Source: Pseudomonadota bacterium
GTDB lineage: Bacteria; Pseudomonadota; Alphaproteobacteria; Rhizobiales; Rhizobiaceae
Length of the DNA stretch: 7,421 nucleotides
Assembly: GCA_023444445.1 (NCBI GenBank)
Contig: JAEXMK010000181.1
Location: 1-7,421 of the forward strand
Direction: 5' to 3'
Within the stretch, counting starts at the first letter, position 1; every line of letters begins with the position of its first letter. Of this stretch, positions 1 to 5,326 are shown piece after piece. A model generated the notes under the pieces. It worked only from the letters and a program-made list of their open reading frames with translations, searched no databases and was not told where the DNA came from. The position numbers and the translations under genes were made by a program.

Positions 1-105
1 TCACCCCCGCCGGACGTTATCCGGCACCGTATTTCCGTGGAGCCCGGACTTTCCTCACCTTACCGTCTTTCGACATTGGTAAAGCGCGGCTGCCCGGCCA
101 ACTGG
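1..105 (-). ncRNA. rnpB: RNase P RNA (type A), 5' part, truncated by window
   Basis: This is the 5' third or so of the catalytic RNA of ribonuclease P, which removes the 5' leader from tRNA precursors; the rest lies beyond base 1. On the minus strand bases 56-39 read GAGGAAAGTCCGGGCTCC, the universal bacterial signature of the P4 5' strand. Before it is a hairpin matching P3: CTTTACC (84-78) pairs with GGTAAGG (64-58) around an inner GTC-GAAA-GAC tetraloop stem. After it, CCGG-ATAACGT-CCGG (24-10) resembles the conserved stretch that follows P4 in E. coli (GGTAACGCC context). The 5' end is placed near 105 by aligning AGTTGGCC with AGCTGACC at the start of E. coli rnpB, and is uncertain by a few bases. 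The gene starts only about 57 nt after the stop of the upstream flavoprotein gene. I could not identify a convincing promoter; TTATGC at 114-119 is a weak -10 candidate. The signature itself leaves little doubt. Confidence 0.94.
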
Positions 106-161
106 CATGGGCTGCATAACCATGTTCCGCAGCGAAAGCCACCGAAAAGCGCAGAGAAACG

Positions 162-1352
162 TCAAAGAAATGCCGGTTTGAAATCCGTCGAGAAGGCACC
201 ATCGGCGATTTTTCCCTCGCGCAGCAACAGAGCACCCAGCCGCCCGATCTCATCGGAACTCTTGGCCGCCGTGCCGTTACCGCCGGTCAAGACCGCAATG
301 CGCGGCGAGGCGGTGAAACCGATAGCCGGATAGCCGCTCTCGGTCTTGGAGACGACGCAGGCGGCCATCGAGACGCGAGAGAGATCAACGGAAGGCACCA
401 GCGTTCTCACAATCTCCGAAAGGTGGTCACGCACGCTTTCACGCCCGCCGGAGCGGAACCATTCCCGGATTTCCGGGTCGCTGCCGACCCTCTTGTCGTC
501 GGGATCGCCGCCGATCTTCAGGTAGTATTTGCCATCGGGATAACGCACTGGCGGCAGCAGGTAGATGTGTTTTGTGGTGTCGCGCGGCTCATAAATCAGC
601 GACGGCATGTCCGCATACTGCCCCAGATCGCTCTCATTAATCTCAAAGAAAGCGACGGTACGGGCATAGACATCGAGCCCAACCGGCTGAGGCAGCAAAT
701 CCCTGGTGATCGAGAAACCACCGGCCGCCACCAGCACCCGGTCTGCGGAATAAACCGCGCCCGAAGCCGTCCGCACACGGGCGCAGCCATCCTCCTCCCG
801 CGTCGAGACGACGATATCGTCGATCAGCGTCACACCCGCCTTTTCCGCTAGTATGACCTGTGCTTTCACCAGCGCCCTCGGATTGACGTAACCGGCATTA
901 TCCCTCTCGAAGACGCCTTCGCAGCCCTGTTCGAAGGAGAAATAGGGAAAGCGGCTTTTCAGGCTCTGGTCATCCAGGAGTTCCGTGGAAACTCCGAGCC
1001 GAGCCGCCGCATTCAGAACATCATCGACAAAGAGATTGGCGCCGCCCCGCTCAGGTCCCACCATCAGACAGCCGACCGGCGCGTAAAACTCGATACCGCT
1101 GCGCGCGGCAATATCGCCATAACGTGCGATGGAACGGTTGGCGAGCAGCGCCCAGTCGGCATCGCCATCGATGGTGCGGGTAATCCGCGCCTCGTCGTAA
1201 TGGCTGGCGAAGACGCCTTGATGCGATTTTATATCGGCAGGCTCACCGGGACCGATCAGCGCCACGCCGTCCACCGTTTCCGCCAGATGACGGGCGGCGG
1301 CCGCACCCATCATGCCGCGACCGACGACGATATAATTGAAATGTCCCGACAT
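162..1352 (-). CDS. FAD-dependent oxidoreductase, sarcosine-oxidase/DAO type (copy 2)
   Basis: Predicted 396-residue flavoprotein of the D-amino-acid-oxidase (DAO) superfamily. The N-terminal Rossmann motif is YIVVGRGMMGAAAARHL (residues 7-23, GxGxxG). Next comes a segment SHQGVFASHYDEARITR (43-59), which corresponds to the HGDTRIIR-type flavin-contacting loop of monomeric sarcosine oxidase. YLKIGG lies at 277-282 and a C-terminal GGNGTAAKSSDEIGRLGA at 357-374. Cys332, in ACVVSKTESGYP, sits where sarcosine oxidases carry the cysteine that binds FAD covalently. The likely reaction is oxidation of a secondary amine or N-methyl amino acid with release of hydrogen peroxide; the substrate is unknown. 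There is no signal peptide, so it should be cytoplasmic. The frame stays open to 1385, but I chose the ATG at 1352: AGAGGG (1357-1362) precedes it by 4 nt and the start then matches the paralogue. It lies 59 nt downstream of that paralogue and is probably in the same operon. Family is firm, function is not. Confidence 0.9.
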   Translation of the reverse strand: MSGHFNYIVVGRGMMGAAAARHLAETVDGVALIGPGEPADIKSHQGVFASHYDEARITRTIDGDADWALLANRSIARYGDIAARSGIEFYAPVGCLMVGPERGGANLFVDDVLNAAARLGVSTELLDDQSLKSRFPYFSFEQGCEGVFERDNAGYVNPRALVKAQVILAEKAGVTLIDDIVVSTREEDGCARVRTASGAVYSADRVLVAAGGFSITRDLLPQPVGLDVYARTVAFFEINESDLGQYADMPSLIYEPRDTTKHIYLLPPVRYPDGKYYLKIGGDPDDKRVGSDPEIREWFRSGGRESVRDHLSEIVRTLVPSVDLSRVSMAACVVSKTESGYPAIGFTASPRIAVLTGGNGTAAKSSDEIGRLGALLLREGKIADGAFSTDFKPAFL

Positions 1353-1411
1353 GCCGCCCTCTTTACCCGTACCGCTCAGCCGCATTCTTTTAGCTGGTTC
1401 CCGGGGGATTG

Positions 1412-2599
1412 TCAGACAAAAACCGGCGACATTTCGGCGGCAAATTCATCCTCCGTGAGCTGACCATTGAGCAGCAGCTGTGCGCCCAGTCGCCCGATCT
1501 CGTCCGAAGACTTGGCGGAAACGAAATTGCCGCCGGTCAGGACGGCGATATTGGAAGATTGCGTATAGCCGATATAGGGATAACCGCTGCGGGTGATCGA
1601 GGCGACACAGGATCCAGAGGTGACCGGGGAGCCGGCAAGCTCCGGCATCAGCGACGAGGCTTTTTTCTTCAGGAAATCCACCTCGTCAGGCGTGCCGTCC
1701 GAGTGGAACCAGTCCACCGCCTGGGCCAGCGTTTCAAGCCTGTGCTTTTCGCTTTCGCCACCGATCTTCAGATAGACCTTGCCATCGGGATATCGCACCG
1801 GCGGCAGGATGTAGACGATCTCGTCCTCGGTTTCCGCCAGCACGATTGTCGAGGGCATCGCCCCGAACAACGTCTGACGCGCCTCATCAAGCTCGAAGAA
1901 CACGATGGTGCGGCCGGTTGCCGCCATATCGACCGGCGATGGCAGAAGATCTGCCATATTGGTAAAGCCGCCCGCCGCGACGATGACCTTTTCTGCCGTA
2001 TGGGTGGCGCCCTCCCGCGTCATGACCTCAACGCCTCGGGAGGTGTCGCGGATATGCGCGGCGGTCTCGCGCAGAAGTCGAGCACCCTGCGCTTCGGCAA
2101 TGGCGCATTGCGCCTTCACCAGCGCCCGCGGATTGATGTGACCGGCCTTGCTGGCTTCGAAGTAGCCGCCGTGATCGGCAGGCAGCGAGAACATTGGAAA
2201 GCGATCGGCCAATGCAGCATTGCCGAGCGTTTCTACCTCAAGACGGAGACGATCTGCCGAGGAAAGCGCCCGCGTTACGTAGTCTTCCGCAAGCCCCCTG
2301 CCGTTGCCGGTAAACAGGCAGCCCGCTTCGGTGAAGAACGGGATGCCGCTTTTTGCCTCTATCTCGGCATAACGCCGGATGGAGCGCTGCGCGAGTTCCG
2401 CCCAGACGGGATCACCGTCAAACCCGCGGGTGATGCGCGCCTCATCGTAATGGCTTGAAAACACACCCTGATGTGTCTTGCGATCGGCGGGTTCACCCGG
2501 CCCGATCAGCGCCACGCCATCCGTTTGCACTGAGAGATGCCGCGCCGCAGCCGCTCCCATCATCCCGGCCCCGACAACGATATATTTGAAATCCGGCAT
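1412..2599 (-). CDS. FAD-dependent oxidoreductase, sarcosine-oxidase/DAO type (copy 1)
   Basis: Predicted 395-residue flavoenzyme, a clear paralogue of the gene that follows it. The two are close to 80% identical by eye over the first 60 residues and roughly half identical overall. The dinucleotide-binding motif YIVVGAGMMGAAAARHL is at residues 6-22. The loop THQGVFSSHYDEARITR is at 42-58, YLKIGG at 276-281, and the C-terminal block GGNFVSAKSSDEIGRLGA at 356-373. Cys331 (GSCVASITRSGYP) aligns with Cys332 of the other copy and with the flavin-linking cysteine region of monomeric sarcosine oxidase. An amine or amino-acid oxidase function is inferred. No export signal is seen. The start at 2599 is supported by GGAG six nt upstream; an ATG five nt further upstream is out of frame. 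The gene is 92 nt downstream of the lytic transglycosylase on the same strand, so it could be read from the same transcript or from its own promoter in that gap. Confidence 0.92.
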   Translation of the reverse strand: MPDFKYIVVGAGMMGAAAARHLSVQTDGVALIGPGEPADRKTHQGVFSSHYDEARITRGFDGDPVWAELAQRSIRRYAEIEAKSGIPFFTEAGCLFTGNGRGLAEDYVTRALSSADRLRLEVETLGNAALADRFPMFSLPADHGGYFEASKAGHINPRALVKAQCAIAEAQGARLLRETAAHIRDTSRGVEVMTREGATHTAEKVIVAAGGFTNMADLLPSPVDMAATGRTIVFFELDEARQTLFGAMPSTIVLAETEDEIVYILPPVRYPDGKVYLKIGGESEKHRLETLAQAVDWFHSDGTPDEVDFLKKKASSLMPELAGSPVTSGSCVASITRSGYPYIGYTQSSNIAVLTGGNFVSAKSSDEIGRLGAQLLLNGQLTEDEFAAEMSPVFV

Positions 2600-2691
2600 G
2601 TCATGCTCCGTATCGGCTTTCCTTCTGACTACAGCATGTGGGCCCGAACCGGAATCGCTTTTAGCAATGTCGCAGACGATCTATGCCGGCG
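2600..2691 (-). other. Spacer with inverted repeat before the oxidoreductase pair
   Basis: This 92-nt spacer separates the transglycosylase from the first oxidoreductase. Reading leftward it contains CATGCT (2638-2633) and, 25 nt later, AGCATG (2607-2602), a 6-bp inverted repeat whose second arm touches the GGAG ribosome-binding site. The AT-poor left part and this repeat are vaguely reminiscent of the palindromic intergenic elements of Rhizobiales that end in CATGC/GCATG arms, but I cannot show membership. No poly-T terminator and no clear promoter hexamers were found. Confidence 0.35.
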
Positions 2692-3231
2692 TCAGCTCGC
2701 CAGAAGCGCCTGAACCTTGCCGCAATAGCGCTTGGATACCGGATTCATGCGGGTGGCACCGTGCCCGGCATTGTAACGCAGGATGGTGCTGCAAACTTCG
2801 CCGCCGCCAAGCTGATGCGCCGTCGCCAGATATTGCATACCCCAGCGAATATTGGTCTCGGGATCGTAGAGCGCCTTGGTCGTGCCGCGATAGCCCATCA
2901 TCCGCGCCGTCGCCGGCTTGATCTGCATCAGCCCGACCTCGCCGGCGCTGCCACGAGCCTTGGGGTTGAACTTGCTTTCCACCGAAACCACGGCATGCGC
3001 CAGGTTGGTGGGAACGCCGTAACGCTTGGCATATTTGACGATGAGATCGGAATAGCCGTTCTTGAGAGCGGAAGGCAGGCTTTTCTCCGGAATGGGGTAA
3101 CCGGGCTTACGGAAGAAGGTCTCCAGCGTCACGGTCTTGGTCTTGACGTCCTCGTCTTTGGCAAAAGCAATCCCCGCCTGCGAAACGAGCATAGCAACGC
3201 TCGCCACGACAGCAACAACAACCCTGTTCAT
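2692..3231 (-). CDS. Small secreted lytic transglycosylase (SLT domain)
   Basis: A 179-residue exported peptidoglycan lytic transglycosylase, which cuts the MurNAc-GlcNAc bond of murein and leaves 1,6-anhydro ends. A Sec signal peptide covers residues 1-24: MNR, a hydrophobic stretch, then AFA before KDE, a good signal-peptidase I site. The mature protein carries one SLT domain from about 58 to 165. Its catalytic glutamate is Glu85 in VVSVESKFNP, followed by the family motifs GLMQIKPATA (100-109) and LRYNAGHG (151-158). Cys147 and Cys170 could form a periplasmic disulfide. It is short for the family and has no second domain. The frame extends upstream to 3375, but the signal peptide fixes the start at 3231. 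GGAGAA lies about 11 nt before that ATG, a slightly long spacing. A 247-nt leader with its own dyad separates it from the amidase gene. No lipobox is present, so it should be soluble in the periplasm. Confidence 0.92.
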   Translation of the reverse strand: MNRVVVAVVASVAMLVSQAGIAFAKDEDVKTKTVTLETFFRKPGYPIPEKSLPSALKNGYSDLIVKYAKRYGVPTNLAHAVVSVESKFNPKARGSAGEVGLMQIKPATARMMGYRGTTKALYDPETNIRWGMQYLATAHQLGGGEVCSTILRYNAGHGATRMNPVSKRYCGKVQALLAS

Positions 3232-3359
3232 ATGTAGAAAAATTCTCCAGATCGGACGACCGGAACAATGAAGCGACACAAATAGTCTACGCCCGGAAAG
3301 TCGATCTCGACCTTCCGCTGTCCAGTCTCCTTGATTGATATTGACGGTAAGTTCCCCTG

Positions 3360-3389
3360 AAGAACGACACCGCATGCAGTGACGTTCTT
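3360..3389. repeat. 30-nt inverted repeat in the transglycosylase leader
   Basis: AAGAACG (3360-3366) and CGTTCTT (3383-3389) are perfect 7-nt reverse complements. Inside them, after one mismatched base, CAC (3368-3370) pairs with GTG (3379-3381) around an 8-nt centre. The dyad lies about 130 nt before the transglycosylase start and about 90 nt after the amidase stop. There is no T-run after it on either strand, so it is not a typical terminator. It could be an operator or an RNA hairpin in the 5' leader. Confidence 0.5.
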
Positions 3390-3423
3390 AAACTTCCTCA
3401 ATGCGGATTAACTGTGGCACATC

Positions 3424-3446
3424 AAAAAAAGCGACTTAAACAGTCG
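3424..3446 (-). terminator. Candidate Rho-independent terminator after the amidase gene
   Basis: Read on the minus strand, CGACT-GTTTA-AGTCG (3446-3432) forms a 5-bp stem with a 5-nt loop and is followed, after one C, by seven consecutive T (3430-3424). It sits 33 nt beyond the amidase stop codon, the right place to end the J-protein/amidase operon. The stem is short, so termination may be partial. It implies that the transglycosylase has its own promoter further along the spacer. Confidence 0.6.
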
Positions 3447-3478
3447 GGAAACGGGGAACCATTTTCCAGAATTAGCGC

Positions 3479-4258
3479 TTAGGCGGCCGAAAATTTCGGC
3501 AGGCTGGCAATCAACCGGTGAAGCGTGTCGATGGTTGAAAAATCTGCGATGCCATCCACCAGGGCCGGGCGGAAATGCCGCTGGAAGGCAGCCACGGCAC
3601 CTTCGGTTTTCTCGCAATAAGCACCAGTTATTTCAACGCCATATCCGTAAATGGACAGCATCGACTGCAGCGCCTCCACGGGCTGACCGTGGTCGCCGCG
3701 CTGGAAAAAGCGTCCGCCGCGGATCGGCGCGGGCTCCACCCAGTGGCCGACATCGTGTTGCGACAGGATGTCCCAGGGGAATTTTTCACCCGGATCGACC
3801 TTGCGGATCGGCGCGACATCCGAATGGGCAAGCACTCTTTCAGGGGCGATTGACCAGCGCTGGCCGCAATCACGACACAATTCGATGACGGCTGCCACCT
3901 GCGCTTTGGGAAACTCCGGCAGGCCGCCAGGATGGCCTTTGTTGGCGATTTCAATGCCGATGGAGCGGGAATTGATGTCTTCATCCCCTGCCCAGAAGCT
4001 TTTCCCCGCATGCCACGCACGGCGGGTTTCCGGCACGAGCTGGATGACGCGTCCATCCTCAAAAACGAAATAATGGCTGGAGACCTGGCTTTCGGGATTA
4101 CAGAGCCACGAAAGCGCGCCGTCAGCCGTTGTCATGCCGGTATAGTGGAGAAGAATAATATCGGGGCCAGCAACGCCCAGCCTTTCGCCATGGTTAGGCG
4201 AAGGCGCAACAGTCGCGCCCCCGAAATCCCGGGTAAATTCCGGCAGACATTCATTCAT
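3479..4258 (-). CDS. ampD: N-acetylmuramoyl-L-alanine amidase, AmpD/AmiD family with peptidoglycan-binding domain
   Basis: A 259-residue zinc amidase that cleaves the bond between MurNAc (or anhydroMurNAc) and L-Ala in muropeptides. The Amidase_2 domain spans about 25-165. Its zinc ligands are His38 (LLHYT), His145 (LAHSD) and Asp155 (KVDPGEKFPW), with Glu103 (GIEIAN) as the likely catalytic residue and Lys153 beside the third ligand. A C-terminal peptidoglycan-binding-like domain (about 187-255) ends in FQRHFRPALVDGIAD. That arrangement and wording recall E. coli AmiD, an outer-membrane lipoprotein, more than the single-domain cytosolic AmpD. However, no signal peptide or lipobox is visible here, which suggests a cytosolic recycling role. 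The symbol ampD follows common rhizobial naming and is not proven. The start ATG overlaps the stop of the upstream J-protein gene (ATGA, 4258-4255), so the two are translationally coupled. Confidence 0.9.
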   Translation of the reverse strand: MNECLPEFTRDFGGATVAPSPNHGERLGVAGPDIILLHYTGMTTADGALSWLCNPESQVSSHYFVFEDGRVIQLVPETRRAWHAGKSFWAGDEDINSRSIGIEIANKGHPGGLPEFPKAQVAAVIELCRDCGQRWSIAPERVLAHSDVAPIRKVDPGEKFPWDILSQHDVGHWVEPAPIRGGRFFQRGDHGQPVEALQSMLSIYGYGVEITGAYCEKTEGAVAAFQRHFRPALVDGIADFSTIDTLHRLIASLPKFSAA

Positions 4259-4995
4259 GCGACGCGGCGTTCTTTCTCAATGGCCGCATAAGCGGCGTTG
4301 AGAGCCGCCATACGCTCATTCGCGGCCGCATGCAATTCCATGGGAACGCCACGGGCGATGAGCTTGTCCGGATGATGCTCGGCGACCAGTGAGCGGTAAC
4401 GCTTGCGTATATCCAGGAAGTCGTCGGACGGCGAAACACCGAGCACGCGGTACGGATCGCGCCCGTCCATATGCACATGCCGCGCCATGATCGTTTCGAA
4501 ATGATCTTCGGTGATACGGAAGATTTCCGCGATACGGCCGAGGAACGCCAGTTCCCGCTCGTGGATCAAGCCATCCGCCTTGGCAATGTGGAACAGACCG
4601 TCGATGACGCTTTCCAGCATCTCGCAATTGTCGTGACCGGAACCGCAAAGACCCGCCAGCCGCTCCGCATAGGCCTCGTAACCCGCAACGTCCTGACGCG
4701 CGAGGTTATAAAGACGGGCAACGTTCTTGGCTTCTTCTTCCGGGAAATCGAAAATCTGCCGGAAGGCGCGAACCTCGGCATCGTTGACCACGCCGTCAGC
4801 CTTCGCCATCTTGGCAGAAAGTGCGATGATGGCCACGGAAAAGGATACCTTGCGGCGGGTTTCCGGGTCGCCCTCGAACAGGGTGCGAATGGCTTCGACA
4901 ACGCGCCCGAGCGCATTGCCTGCCGCGTCGCCGATTGCGCCGAGCAGCCGTTCCCACAGGGATGAAATTTGCAGACAGGCGAAATCAAACATCAT
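4255..4995 (-). CDS. TerB / DnaJ-domain protein (DjlA-like co-chaperone)
   Basis: About 246 residues with two recognisable modules. A TerB-like helical domain spans about 47-172 and contains two AKADG motifs (64-68 and 138-142), consistent with an internal duplication in that fold. A C-terminal J domain spans about 180-243 (DPYRVLGVSPS onward) with the invariant HPD at 208-210 in AEHHPDK. J domains stimulate the ATPase of DnaK/Hsp70. The layout is that of DjlA, but DjlA has an N-terminal transmembrane anchor. Here residues 1-40 look amphipathic rather than membrane-spanning, so a soluble or peripheral protein is likely. The start is uncertain. The frame is open to a TTG at 5031, with ATGs at 5007, 4995 and 4992, and none has a clear Shine-Dalgarno. 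I chose 4995 because family similarity, as I recall it, begins just inside (SLWERLL). It is first in an operon with the amidase. Confidence 0.87.
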   Translation of the reverse strand: MMFDFACLQISSLWERLLGAIGDAAGNALGRVVEAIRTLFEGDPETRRKVSFSVAIIALSAKMAKADGVVNDAEVRAFRQIFDFPEEEAKNVARLYNLARQDVAGYEAYAERLAGLCGSGHDNCEMLESVIDGLFHIAKADGLIHERELAFLGRIAEIFRITEDHFETIMARHVHMDGRDPYRVLGVSPSDDFLDIRKRYRSLVAEHHPDKLIARGVPMELHAAANERMAALNAAYAAIEKERRVA

Positions 4996-5009
4996 GCTGG
5001 CAAGCATGA
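4992..5009 (-). promoter_or_regulatory. Hairpin overlapping the J-protein start codons
   Basis: TCATGCT (4992-4998) and AGCATGA (5003-5009) are perfect 7-nt reverse complements separated by four bases. In the leftward mRNA this makes a 7-bp tetraloop hairpin that contains the candidate start codons at 5007 and 4995 and ends on the one at 4992. Such a hairpin could limit initiation. Whether it does depends on which start is used, which the sequence does not settle. Confidence 0.4.
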
Positions 5010-5326
5010 CGGGATATTGCTGCGAATGCAATACACCGGGCAGCCCGACGGCATTAACTTTTATTCATCTTTGCGACAGTTTTGCTTCAGGAACAAGGGC
5101 GCGACGAAAGCCGCAGGCGTGGTTTTCCACAGGGGTGGCAGGCAGAGACATCCGTGTGACCGCGCGAATACGGATTGAAACGATTATATTCGACTGGTTT
5201 CGTCAAGCCGCTGAAAAACCGCGAGAAATCGGAGTTTTTCTTGATAAATTCACTTTACACCTACACGCGGCTGTCGCATCCATTTGCCAGAGATGTCTTT
5301 GAGTTTATGCAAAAAGGAGAGCCATG
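4996..5326. promoter_or_regulatory. Divergent intergenic region between the J-protein operon and pfp
   Basis: This 331-nt stretch without a convincing gene must hold promoters for both directions. On the minus strand there is a perfect TATAAT at 5188-5183 with TTGACG at 5206-5201, but the 12-bp spacing is too short for a standard sigma-70 promoter. These elements sit inside an imperfect dyad, TTGAAAC (5175-5181) against GTTTC-g-TCAA (5197-5206). On the plus strand CTTGAT at 5240-5245 is followed by CCTACAC near 5260, a weak match to a rhizobial promoter. TTTTCCACA at 5123-5131 fits the loose DnaA-box consensus. No terminator hairpin, tRNA or small coding frame was convincing. Confidence 0.45.
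5316..5319 (+). promoter_or_regulatory. Ribosome-binding site of pfp
   Basis: GGAG within AAAAAGGAGAG precedes two adjacent in-frame ATGs at 5324 and 5327. Spacing is 4 nt to the first and 7 nt to the second. The second is better spaced and gives the N-terminus MAKQKVAML, so it was preferred; the difference is one residue. Confidence 0.65.

Noticed and set aside
1353..1385. 11-codon N-terminal extension of the second oxidoreductase
   Set aside because: The internal ATG has a better-placed AGAGGG and aligns with the start of the paralogue.
1353..1411. Possible terminator or promoter between the two oxidoreductase genes
   Set aside because: Only 4-bp complementarities, no T-run and no hexamer pair; the 59-nt gap reads as a simple intra-operon spacer.
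1409..2458. 349-codon plus-strand open frame opposite the first oxidoreductase
   Set aside because: It mirrors the coding strand of a clear flavoprotein gene. The product is rich in Arg, His and Gly with no domain, as expected for a codon shadow.
3232..3375. 48-codon N-terminal extension of the transglycosylase
   Set aside because: The Sec signal peptide starts exactly at the internal Met (3231). An extension would bury it, and the extension itself is arginine-rich leader sequence.
3408..3617. 69-codon minus-strand frame across the amidase 3' end
   Set aside because: It overlaps the amidase C-terminal domain in another frame and runs through the candidate terminator; no start context.
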